Shown here: piece after piece, positions 32,271 to 40,799 of the stretch
Layout of the letters: the number at the start of each line of letters is the position of its first letter
Numbering within the stretch: the stretch's first letter is position 1
Source of the DNA: Actinomycetota bacterium
GTDB taxonomy: Bacteria; Actinomycetota; Actinomycetes; Nanopelagicales; Nanopelagicaceae
Assembly: GCA_016870795.1 (NCBI GenBank)
Contig: VGAJ01000001.1
Location: 62,001 to 126,000, forward strand
Reading direction: 5' to 3'
Length of the DNA stretch: 64,000 nucleotides
Notes under the pieces: model-generated
Database searches by the model: none
Seen by the model: only the letters and a program-made list of their open reading frames with translations
Told to the model about the DNA's origin: nothing
Translations under genes and position numbers: made by a program

Positions 32271-34826
32271 CTAATGGGCTGCTAAATCCCAACTCTTTCC
32301 AAAGCCGATATTGACATCAAGCGGAGCCTTTAGCTCAAAAGCACTTCCCATCTGCTTTCTTACCAATTCTTCCATGACCTCATGCTCACCCTTGGCGATT
32401 TCAAAGATCAATTCATCATGGACTTGAAGTAATAGCCTTGATGATAAATTCTTACTCTTCATAGCTTTCTCAACATTTAGCATGGCAACTTTAATTATGT
32501 CTGCAGCAGATCCTTGGATTGGGGCATTAAGAGCCATCCGCTCTGCCATTTCACGTCTGCCACGATTTTCATGGTTTAGATCAGGTAGATAGCGCCTTCT
32601 GCCCAGAATCGTTTCGGTATAGCCTTTTTCTCTAGCCACTTTTACAACTTCTTTCAAATAATCTTGAATGCCTCCAAATCGTTCAAAATACTTGCTCATC
32701 AAAATACTTGCATCAGTTGGCGAAATATCTAATTGCTGGGCAAGTCCATAGGAGGAAAGACCGTAGGCAAGTCCATAGGACATGGCCTTAATCTGCCTTC
32801 TCATATCTGCATCAACTTTTGATACTGGAACATCAAATACTTGTGCGCCAACTGTTGAATGCAAGTCCTCCCCGGTTCTAAATGCTTCAAGTAGTCCCTT
32901 GTCATCAGATAAGTGGGCCATAATGCGCATCTCAATCTGGCTGTAATCAGCAGTTAATAGTTCAACAAATGGATCTTGGGCGATAAAGCAGTTTCTAATT
33001 CTTCTCCCCTCATCACTTCTAATCGGAATATTTTGCAGGTTCGGCTCTGTTGATGAAAGTCGCCCTGTTGCAGTTGTCGTCTGCTGAAACGTGGTGTGAA
33101 TTCTGCTATCAGCTTTAGTTGAATTAAGTAGTCCATCAACAGTTGTTCTCAGCTTTCCAACTTCGCGAATTCGCAGAAGCGAAGCCAAAACTGGATGCTT
33201 AGTTGTTGAATAAAGCCACTCTAAAGATTCAGCATCGGTACTAAAGCCAGTTTTGATCCGCTTTGTTTTCGGAAGCTTTAACTCTTCAAATAAAACCACC
33301 TGCAATTGCTTCGGGGAGGCAGCGTTAAATTCGTGTCCAACCGACTTGTATGCAAGGGATGTCGCCTTTGCCTCTTCTTTCTCAAAGAAGCTCAATAAAG
33401 ACTTCATCTCTGCTTTATCAATTGCGATGCCAGTTGCCTCCATTTCGGCCAACACATGCATCGTGGGCATCTCTATCTGGTTATATAAATCAAGGCAACT
33501 CATTGCTTCTAGTTCTTTTGAAAGCGTTGCCCAGAGTTCACCTAGGTGGGAAGTGATACTTGGATTCCAATCTGTGGAGAAGAGGTCTGTAGGTGTGTTT
33601 TCGCTTTCAACACCGAGGTACTTCTGCAGAAGGTCAGCTAGTGCAATATCTCTCGAACCAGCATTGAGTAAATAGGCAGCAACTTCAGTATCAACAGCTG
33701 CCGATCTCAAAAGCTTAGAGGAGATAGCTTTCTTTGCGCCATGAAAGATAAATCCTTTAAAGCTAGCTATCGAATCTGACACCTCACTAAGCGGTGCAAC
33801 CAAGACCACCTCTGGCTCAATCGAAATTGCTGCTTGGTTCTCTGAAAGTAGTAGGCCGACAAGGCCCGTGCTAGAGCTAAGTGCTTTTTCAAATTCATTT
33901 TTCTTTACATCGCGAACGCTCGTTTTTTTTGCAACAACTTGATTTACCTGCCCTCCTTTAGCAAAGGGAGCAACCCTTGCTTTGAGAGCTTTAATTTCAA
34001 GTTTTTCAAATAATTGATTCACTTTTGATATTTCAACACCGCTCCATGCAAGATCTGTTAAGTCGGGCGATAGCGGTAAGTCACTTCTTAGTTGAGTCAA
34101 TTCACGATTGGTTATTACTGCAGGAAGAGCGCTCCGCAGCGCCTCCCCTGCTTTGCCTGGAACGGTATCTACCTTGGCAATCAACTCTGAAAGGGAGCCA
34201 AATTCGTGAATCCATTTAGTTGCTGTCTTCTCTCCAACTCCAGGTATTGATGGCAAGTTATCACTTGGATCACCGCGGAGGGCAGCAAAGTCAGGATATT
34301 GCTTTGGCGTTAGCCCATATCTTTCGAAAACTGCACTGGGCGTCATTCTGGAAAGTTCGGTCACGCCTTTCTTTGGATAGAGGACAGTTACTTGATCACT
34401 TACTAATTGAAATGAATCACGATCTCCAGAGCAGATATATATCTCTGCCTCATCGCTAAAGTGCTTTACAAAAGTTGCGATTACATCATCGGCTTCAAAG
34501 CCCTCAAGTTCAAAGTGTGGAATGGCAAAGGCATCTAAGAGCTCATTGATGTAGGAAACCTGAGAGCGAAACTCCTCAGGAGTGGCGGCTCTATTTGCTT
34601 TATATTCCGGAAACTTTTCTGATCTAAAGGTCTTGCGAGATACATCAAAGGCGGTTGCAATATGAGTTGGTTTCTCATCTCTGATTAAGTTAATCAGCAT
34701 GGAGGCAAAACCATAGATTGCATTTGTGGGCTGACCGCTCGAGGTTGAAAAGTTCTCAACTGGCAGGGCATAGAAAGCTCTAAAGGCCATTGAATGGCCA
34801 TCAAGTATGAGCAACTTCTTCTTCAT
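32271..34826 (-). CDS. polA: DNA polymerase I (start MKKKLLILDGHS; ORF track extends to 34865)
   Basis: 5'-3' exonuclease domain and polymerase motifs TADYSQIEMRIMAHLS, RRQIKAMSYGLAYGLSSYGLA, LQVHDELIFE. Confidence 0.97.
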   Translation of the reverse strand: MKKKLLILDGHSMAFRAFYALPVENFSTSSGQPTNAIYGFASMLINLIRDEKPTHIATAFDVSRKTFRSEKFPEYKANRAATPEEFRSQVSYINELLDAFAIPHFELEGFEADDVIATFVKHFSDEAEIYICSGDRDSFQLVSDQVTVLYPKKGVTELSRMTPSAVFERYGLTPKQYPDFAALRGDPSDNLPSIPGVGEKTATKWIHEFGSLSELIAKVDTVPGKAGEALRSALPAVITNRELTQLRSDLPLSPDLTDLAWSGVEISKVNQLFEKLEIKALKARVAPFAKGGQVNQVVAKKTSVRDVKKNEFEKALSSSTGLVGLLLSENQAAISIEPEVVLVAPLSEVSDSIASFKGFIFHGAKKAISSKLLRSAAVDTEVAAYLLNAGSRDIALADLLQKYLGVESENTPTDLFSTDWNPSITSHLGELWATLSKELEAMSCLDLYNQIEMPTMHVLAEMEATGIAIDKAEMKSLLSFFEKEEAKATSLAYKSVGHEFNAASPKQLQVVLFEELKLPKTKRIKTGFSTDAESLEWLYSTTKHPVLASLLRIREVGKLRTTVDGLLNSTKADSRIHTTFQQTTTATGRLSSTEPNLQNIPIRSDEGRRIRNCFIAQDPFVELLTADYSQIEMRIMAHLSDDKGLLEAFRTGEDLHSTVGAQVFDVPVSKVDADMRRQIKAMSYGLAYGLSSYGLAQQLDISPTDASILMSKYFERFGGIQDYLKEVVKVAREKGYTETILGRRRYLPDLNHENRGRREMAERMALNAPIQGSAADIIKVAMLNVEKAMKSKNLSSRLLLQVHDELIFEIAKGEHEVMEELVRKQMGSAFELKAPLDVNIGFGKSWDLAAH

Positions 34827-34834
34827 CGCGCTTA

Positions 34835-34840
34835 ATCTTA
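34835..34840 (-). promoter_or_regulatory. -10 element TAAGAT, 8 nt before the polA ATG
   Basis: TAAGAT-TAAGCGCG-ATG on the minus strand. Confidence 0.4.
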
Positions 34841-34852
34841 GGCATTGCCACA

Positions 34853-34858
34853 TACAAT
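34853..34858 (+). promoter_or_regulatory. -10 element TACAAT, 7 nt before the thioesterase ATG
   Basis: TACAAT-TGCCCAC-ATG. Confidence 0.45.
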
Positions 34859-34865
34859 TGCCCAC

Positions 34866-35270
34866 ATGACAGACTTCAATGAGATATTAAATGATCGTGG
34901 CCGCGGGACCCTTGATAAGAAGATGGGAATTGAAATCACTGAAGCTAGCCCGCAGCGCCTAGTTGGCAGAATGCCGGTTGAAGGAAATACGCAACCTTTT
35001 GGCCTTCTTCATGGCGGAGCAAATGTTGTTCTAGCTGAAAGTTTAGGCTCGGTTGGAACCCATCTACATGCAGGACCCTCTCGAAGAATTGTTGGAATTG
35101 AGATAAGTGCAAGCCACCACAAGAGCGCAACAGAGGGTTATGTAACAGCAGTTGCAACAGCGGTAACCCTTGGAAAAACTCTCTGCACCTATAATGTTGA
35201 GATTACAAACGATAAGGGTGAGAAGACCTGCACTGCAAGAATTACCTGCCTTATCCTTGCTCAGCGCTAG
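34866..35270 (+). CDS. PaaI/hotdog-fold acyl-CoA thioesterase
   Basis: DRGRGTLDKKMGIEITEASPQRLVGRMPVEGNTQPFGLLHGGANVVLAESLGS; start set to MTDFNEIL. Confidence 0.9.
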   Translation: MTDFNEILNDRGRGTLDKKMGIEITEASPQRLVGRMPVEGNTQPFGLLHGGANVVLAESLGSVGTHLHAGPSRRIVGIEISASHHKSATEGYVTAVATAVTLGKTLCTYNVEITNDKGEKTCTARITCLILAQR

Positions 35271-35999
35271 TTAATCTAGTTCGTGCGCTCCAGTTCCAAG
35301 ATAAGCAGATTTAACATGAGGGTCGTTTAACAGATCCTTACCCTTTGCTTCCTTGGTGATATTTCCAACTTCTAATACATATGCTCGGTCTGAGCGCTGT
35401 AGCGCTTGCTGAGCATTTTGCTCTACTAGAAGAATTGTCACTCCAATTTTGTTAATCTGGGTAATGATTCGGAAAATATTGGCAATCATCTGTGGGGCAA
35501 GTCCCATTGAAGGCTCATCAAGAAGGAGCACTTTTGGCTTGGCCATGAGTGCTCGCCCAATCGCAAGCATCTGTTGCTCGCCGCCTGAGAGAGTTCCTCC
35601 TGCTTGAGTGGCACGCTCTTTTAACCGTGGAAATAACTCATAAACTGTTGCAAGATCCTCTGCAACCTCAGACTTCTTCATCTTAAGGTGGTATTTACCA
35701 AGCTCTAGATTTTCAAGAACGGTCATTCCAGGAAATATTCCACGACCCTCTGGAGCTTGAGAAATGCCAAGTGAAACTCTTTGGTGGGCCTTATATTTCA
35801 AAATGTCTTCCCCATCGTAGGTGATTGTGCCTGACGTCGGATTTAGAAGCCCTGAAATGGTCTTAAGGAGTGTAGTTTTTCCAGCGCCGTTGGCTCCAAT
35901 GAGGGAGACAATTTCACCTTGGTTTACAACAAGTGAAATGCCTTTTACTGCTTCGATTTTTCCATAGGCAACACGAAGATCTTTAATTTCAAGACGCAT
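35271..35999 (-). CDS. livF: Branched-chain amino acid ABC transporter ATP-binding protein LivF
   Basis: LIGANGAGKTTLLKTISGLL...GTLSGGEQQMLAIGRALMAKPKVLLLDEPSMGLAP. Confidence 0.94.
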   Translation of the reverse strand: MRLEIKDLRVAYGKIEAVKGISLVVNQGEIVSLIGANGAGKTTLLKTISGLLNPTSGTITYDGEDILKYKAHQRVSLGISQAPEGRGIFPGMTVLENLELGKYHLKMKKSEVAEDLATVYELFPRLKERATQAGGTLSGGEQQMLAIGRALMAKPKVLLLDEPSMGLAPQMIANIFRIITQINKIGVTILLVEQNAQQALQRSDRAYVLEVGNITKEAKGKDLLNDPHVKSAYLGTGAHELD

Positions 36000-36765
36000 C
36001 TTCAGGTACTCCTAAATAAGCCTCAATTACTCTTGGATCATCTTGAACCTTGCGTGGTGAATCATCAGCAATTTTCTGTCCAAAATCTAGAACTACCACT
36101 CGATCTGAAACCTTCATAACTAGAGACATGTCATGCTCAATGAGAAGTACTGTGTATCCAGCATCACGAATCTTTCTAATTGTTGCCGCCAACTCAACTT
36201 TCTCTGCAGGGTTAAATCCAGCCGCTGGCTCATCAAGGAGAAGCAACTTTGGCTCTGCTCCCATTGCTCTTGCAATCTCAAGTCTTCTCTGCACGCCATA
36301 GGGAAGATTCTTTGCCAGGCGATCTGAATATTCGCCAATGCCGATGAAATCTAATAGCTCCTGCGCTCTTGCCTTGTCGCGCTTCTCTTCGCGACGTGAA
36401 ATTGGAAACCCGAATAACCCTGAAACTAAACCAGATTTCTTATGAGTATCAGCAGCTGTCATAACATTCTCAAGGGCAGTCATATCTCCCCAGAGTCGAA
36501 TGTTCTGGAAAGTTCTAGCTACTCCTCTCTTTGTTATCTTATAGCGCTTAACACCAGCTAGAGATTGTCCATCAAAAATAATCTCACCTGATGTTATTTG
36601 ATATACGCCGGTGATTACATTAAATACCGTTGTCTTGCCCGCGCCATTTGGCCCAATCAGGCCCAAAATTTCTTTCTCTTTAACATCAAAGGTCACATCA
36701 CTAAGGGCAGTAACGCCACCGAATTTCATGGTGACATTCTTTAGCTCTATTAAGGATTTGCTCAT
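35989..36765 (-). CDS. livG: Branched-chain amino acid ABC transporter ATP-binding protein LivG
   Basis: [43 protein letters not shown]...; adjacent to livF and livM. Confidence 0.94.
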   Translation of the reverse strand: MSKSLIELKNVTMKFGGVTALSDVTFDVKEKEILGLIGPNGAGKTTVFNVITGVYQITSGEIIFDGQSLAGVKRYKITKRGVARTFQNIRLWGDMTALENVMTAADTHKKSGLVSGLFGFPISRREEKRDKARAQELLDFIGIGEYSDRLAKNLPYGVQRRLEIARAMGAEPKLLLLDEPAAGFNPAEKVELAATIRKIRDAGYTVLLIEHDMSLVMKVSDRVVVLDFGQKIADDSPRKVQDDPRVIEAYLGVPEDAS

Positions 36766-37784
36766 GAGGCATCCTTTTTAACAATTGCTTTTTCGCGTTT
36801 CTTTCTAGGAAGAATTCCATCCGGGCGTAGATTCATCATGATTACCAAAACTAAGCCAAAAACAAGAAGGCGTGCCTCTGATAAGAAACGAATACGGTCA
36901 GGCAGATAACCAAGAATAACTGCGCCAAGAATGACTCCCCAGATATTTCCCATGCCACCAAAGACTACGCAGGCGAGGATTAATATCGAGATTTGAAGGG
37001 TGAAGTTATCTGGAGCAATAAACAAAGTCTTTGAGGCATAGAGAACGCCAGCAGCTCCCCCAACAGATGCGCCAAGGACGAATGCCCAAACTTTATATTT
37101 GAATGTTGGAACGCCAAGTAACTCTGCTGCATCCTCATCTTGACGAATCGATTCCCAGGCACGGCCAGCGCGGCGCGCAGATAGTCGTCTTACCATCCAG
37201 ATGGCAAGCAAAATAAGAATCAATAGAGTCCAGTAATAAATGCGGTGACTATCAAAGGCGTATTCAATACCAAAAAATCCAGGTGGGGTTGGAATTCCTA
37301 GGATTCCCTCTGATCTTCCTAATGCTCCAAGGTTTAGCGCCACAATTCTAACAATTTCACCAAAGCCCAAAGTGATAATTGCTAGGTAATCGCCACGAAG
37401 CTTTAGAGCTGGGACACCGAGAATAATTCCAGAGAACATAGCCATAGCAATTCCAATTGGCAGAATCTCCCAGGTATTTAGACCAGTCTTAGTTCCAAGT
37501 AATCCCATTGTGTAGGCACCAATTGCGAAAAATGCCACATAACCAAGATCTAAAAGACCACTTTTTCCGATAACGATATTTAAGCCAATAGCCATTAGAA
37601 CAAACATGGCAATTGGATAAACCAGAACTGATTCGTAATCCGCTATGGGAGTATTAAGAAAAGTTCCGCCCATAAATGGCAATGCCGCAACAATGGCAAT
37701 GGCGCCTACAGCTATAACTATGCGACCAACGCGTCCCTGGTTCTCCCAGATCTCTGCTCCCTTATCGCGAAGATTAAACATCAT
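36762..37784 (-). CDS. livM: Branched-chain amino acid ABC transporter permease LivM
   Basis: [28 protein letters not shown]...[21 protein letters not shown]. Confidence 0.94.
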   Translation of the reverse strand: MMFNLRDKGAEIWENQGRVGRIVIAVGAIAIVAALPFMGGTFLNTPIADYESVLVYPIAMFVLMAIGLNIVIGKSGLLDLGYVAFFAIGAYTMGLLGTKTGLNTWEILPIGIAMAMFSGIILGVPALKLRGDYLAIITLGFGEIVRIVALNLGALGRSEGILGIPTPPGFFGIEYAFDSHRIYYWTLLILILLAIWMVRRLSARRAGRAWESIRQDEDAAELLGVPTFKYKVWAFVLGASVGGAAGVLYASKTLFIAPDNFTLQISILILACVVFGGMGNIWGVILGAVILGYLPDRIRFLSEARLLVFGLVLVIMMNLRPDGILPRKKREKAIVKKDAS

Positions 37785-38731
37785 GCCCTCGTCTGGGTTA
37801 GCGCTTCACCGAATAACCCGTTCGGTTTGGTATATAGAACTAAAACAAGAACTATAAATACTGTTACAGCCTTCCATTGCGTTCCAAGGAAGAATGAGGC
37901 ATAGGTCTCAAGCAGACCTAGCGCAAGGCCACCATAGAAAGCGCCTTTAATATTTCCAATTCCGCCCAAAATAGCAGCAGTAAATGCTGCAATTCCCAAT
38001 TCAAATCCAATAAATGCCGAGGTATTTTCATACTTTAAGGTATAGAAAAATCCTGCTGCTCCTGTCATTAAGCCACCAACTAAAAATGTTGCAGAGATAA
38101 CTCCATCGATATTTATGCCCATCAAGCGAGCTGCATTTGGATTCATTGATACAGCGCGGATGGCTTTACCCATTCGAGTTTTATTGACGAAAGTTATGAG
38201 AATTGCAAAGAGAACTAGAGCTGAGATTACGATTATGGTGTTATCTATTCGAATACCAGCATCAAAGAATTGACCAAGAAACTTCTTTTCCATGGCTCGA
38301 GGGCTTGCCACTGGCCTGGAATCAGTAAGGATTCGAACAGACTCTGAAAGCACCATTGAAACGCCGATTGCTGAAATCAAAGGAGCAAGAACTCCAGAGT
38401 TCATCCTTCGCAATCTGCGATAAGCCACCATCTCAACTAACATGGAGAGTATTCCTGAAACTAACATCGCAAAAATTAGCGCCGTTCCAAGAATTAACCA
38501 TAAGCGAAAGCCAGTTGCATACTCTGAAACTTGCGTAAACTTAAATAAATCTCTAATTATGATAATCGTGGCAAATGTGCCCACCATAAATATCTCTGAA
38601 TTTGCAAAATTGATCATGCGAAGGACGCCGTAAACCATTGTGTAGCCCAAGGCTATGAGGATGTAAATAAAGCCAAGGCTTAAGCCGCCAAAAGTTAGCG
38701 ACCAGAACTGATCTAGAAAGTTTCCTATCAA
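37781..38731 (-). CDS. livH: Branched-chain amino acid ABC transporter permease LivH
   Basis: GLSLGFIYILIALGYTMVYGVLRMINFANSEIFMVGTF...AAILGGIGNIKGAFYGGLALGLLE. Confidence 0.94.
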   Translation of the reverse strand: MIGNFLDQFWSLTFGGLSLGFIYILIALGYTMVYGVLRMINFANSEIFMVGTFATIIIIRDLFKFTQVSEYATGFRLWLILGTALIFAMLVSGILSMLVEMVAYRRLRRMNSGVLAPLISAIGVSMVLSESVRILTDSRPVASPRAMEKKFLGQFFDAGIRIDNTIIVISALVLFAILITFVNKTRMGKAIRAVSMNPNAARLMGINIDGVISATFLVGGLMTGAAGFFYTLKYENTSAFIGFELGIAAFTAAILGGIGNIKGAFYGGLALGLLETYASFFLGTQWKAVTVFIVLVLVLYTKPNGLFGEALTQTRA

Positions 38732-38766
38732 GGCGCCTGATTCCTATCTAAAACTTTGAATTAAAG

Positions 38767-38802
38767 TTTCGGCAGGCCCTCTATTAGGAGAGCCTGCCGA
38801 AA
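38767..38802 (-). terminator. Strong hairpin in the livK-livH intergenic region (attenuating terminator or mRNA stabiliser)
   Basis: TTTCGGCAGGC-N14-GCCTGCCGAAA, 11-bp perfect stem just downstream of the livK stop; only a weak downstream U-run. Confidence 0.7.
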
Positions 38803-38820
38803 ACTATTTTCCTACTTTTT

Positions 38821-39969
38821 TTACTTTACTGGACCGTCGAACTTGATGACGCCGCCCTTAACTACGAAGCCATTCAACGCGCCACCAGCGACATCGCCAT
38901 AAGCATCAAACTTAATGGTGGTGCCGGTTAGTGACTTGCCGCTGTATGACTTAACGAACTTAAGCATTGCAGCGCGAGTGGAAACACCCTTCGCGATACC
39001 GGCTAGGAAGACGTTTGTAGCATCGATGGACTCAGCAGCGTAAACGCCTGAGGCCTTACCCATCTTCTTGACGAAATCTGCTTCAAGCTTTGCATCGATT
39101 TCAGCAAGTGGGACTGTTCCTGCAGTTAGACGAACACCCTCGAGAACTGATGCTGGAGCAAGAGTTACGAAAGTTGGGCTTAGTACGCCGTCGCCGCCTG
39201 CAAGAATTCCGGTGTATCCGCTATCACGTAGCTGCTTAAAGAATGGTGCAGCCTGTGGGAAGTAACCGGTGTAAATAACAACGTTTGCAGCTGCAGTCTT
39301 GATCTTAGAGATCGTTGCAGACCAGTCAGTTGTCTTGTCAGAAACGCTATCAAATCCAGCTGATTGACCAGCAGGAATTGAAGGCTTCATGTAATCAACT
39401 AGACCAACGCCGTAAGCTGATTGATCATCAACTACGAATACCTTAGGTGATGAGACACCCTTGGTTGCTAGTTTAAATAGTGCTGGACCCTGAACCTTGT
39501 CGGTTGGTGGGATGCGGTGGAACACTGGGAATCCAATGTTTCCTGCAGCTGGGTCAGTGATTGACACGCGAGTTGCAGATGGTGAAATCATTGGCAGGTT
39601 ACGTTGCTTGTAGTAAGGAAGTGCGGCAATTGTTGCACCTGAGTAAGCAGCGCCAACAAGACCAATGATCTTCTTGTTTGATGCGATTCCTGGAGCAACC
39701 TTTGCAGATTGTGCTGGATCGCCCTGGTCATCTGCCTGAACAACCTTAACTACATACTTACCTTTATTCTTTGCGTTAAAGAGTTTGATGGCATAAAGCA
39801 TGCCAGCCAATTCATCCTGACCAACTGATGCTTCTTCACCAGTTAGAGGACCCTGAAACGCGAGGGTGATTGTCTTAGCTGCTGCATTTGACGCTGGTGC
39901 AACTGCAACCAGTGACGCAGCTGCTAGTGCGGCCGCTGCAGCAACCGAAATTAATCCACGCTTTTTCAT
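38821..39969 (-). CDS. livK: Branched-chain amino acid ABC transporter substrate-binding protein
   Basis: Signal peptide then ITLAFQGPLTGEEASVGQDELAGMLYAIKLFNAKNKG...; type I periplasmic-binding fold. Confidence 0.93.
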   Translation of the reverse strand: MKKRGLISVAAAAALAAASLVAVAPASNAAAKTITLAFQGPLTGEEASVGQDELAGMLYAIKLFNAKNKGKYVVKVVQADDQGDPAQSAKVAPGIASNKKIIGLVGAAYSGATIAALPYYKQRNLPMISPSATRVSITDPAAGNIGFPVFHRIPPTDKVQGPALFKLATKGVSSPKVFVVDDQSAYGVGLVDYMKPSIPAGQSAGFDSVSDKTTDWSATISKIKTAAANVVIYTGYFPQAAPFFKQLRDSGYTGILAGGDGVLSPTFVTLAPASVLEGVRLTAGTVPLAEIDAKLEADFVKKMGKASGVYAAESIDATNVFLAGIAKGVSTRAAMLKFVKSYSGKSLTGTTIKFDAYGDVAGGALNGFVVKGGVIKFDGPVK

Positions 39970-40107
39970 TTAGTACCTTTCATTCATGATCATGCCCCCT
40001 AGGACAGGGAGGGGTGAAGGTTAGCCTTAGGTTCAACAGTGGGGCAACCGGGTGTCTCGCCTAGAGAATTACATTACTGTTACTTTTTGATGAAAAGCGG
40101 TGCATAC

Positions 40108-40704
40108 CTACTTATTAGGAGCGGCCGAGGGGTCAATTACGGCCTTGGCCACCTCTTTCATTGAAATTCGCCGATCCATCGCAGCCCGCTGAATCCATGA
40201 GAATGCCTCAGGCTCTGAAAGGTTCAGGGCTTTCATCAAAATTCCCTTAGCTCTGTCAATTAACTTTCTACTCTCAAGTCTTTCGTGAAGGTCGCTAACC
40301 TCAAGTGCTAGAGATTTCATCTGTCTATGACGACTAATTGAGATCTCAATTGCTGGGATTAGATCATTTATTGTAAATGGCTTAACAACATATGCCATAG
40401 CTCCAGCTTCACTTGCCCGTTCAATTAAATCTTTTTGGCTAAATGCAGTCAGCATTAGAACTGGAGAAATCTCGATTATCTGACTAGCAGCAGAGATCCC
40501 ATCAAGGATTGGCATTTTCACATCTAGAATTGCTAAGTCAGGTTTTAACTCTCTTGCAAGATCAATAGCTTCTTGTCCATTGCTTGCCTGGCCAACTACT
40601 TCATATCCCGACTCACTTAGCATTTCAACTAAATCCATACGGATTAAAGTTTCATCTTCAGCAATAAGGATGCGATGGGATCCAGATTTAATATTGATAT
40701 TCAC
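40108..40704 (-). CDS. Response regulator with ANTAR RNA-binding domain (GTG start)
   Basis: RILIAEDETLIRMDLVEMLSESGYEVVGQASNG receiver; C-terminal ANTAR SRKLIDRAKGILMKALNLSEPEAFSWIQRAAMDRRISMKEVAKAV. Confidence 0.93.
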   Translation of the reverse strand: MNINIKSGSHRILIAEDETLIRMDLVEMLSESGYEVVGQASNGQEAIDLARELKPDLAILDVKMPILDGISAASQIIEISPVLMLTAFSQKDLIERASEAGAMAYVVKPFTINDLIPAIEISISRHRQMKSLALEVSDLHERLESRKLIDRAKGILMKALNLSEPEAFSWIQRAAMDRRISMKEVAKAVIDPSAAPNK

Positions 40705-40705
40705 G

Positions 40706-40778
40706 TGCCTCGAGTCGGATTTGAACCGACACTATGCGGTGTTTGAGACCGCCCTCTCTACCGTTGGAGTACCGAGGC
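40706..40778 (-). tRNA. tRNA-Leu(CAA), 73 nt, short variable loop, no encoded CCA
   Basis: GCCTCGG-TA-CTCCAACGGTAGAGAG-G-GCGGT-CTCAAAC-ACCGC-ATAGT-GTCGG-TTCAAAT-CCGAC-TCGAGGC-A. Acceptor, anticodon and T stems pair; anticodon CAA; D stem reduced to about 3 bp. Confidence 0.85.
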
Positions 40779-40799
40779 TAGATTTAATTGAAGATTATT

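Noticed and set aside
33253-33675. 140-aa plus-strand ORF antisense to polA
   Set aside because: Shadow ORF within the polymerase domain.
39990-40018. CCCCCTAGGACAGGGAGGGG inverted repeat in the livK leader
   Set aside because: Short 5-bp stem in a C/G-run; could be chance and there is no T-tract, so not called a terminator or riboswitch.
40020-40045. DtxR/IdeR-like sequence GAAGGTTAGCCTTAGGTTC upstream of livK
   Set aside because: Only the first half (AGGTTAGCCT) fits an iron-box consensus; the second arm is not its inverted repeat, and livK has no iron link.
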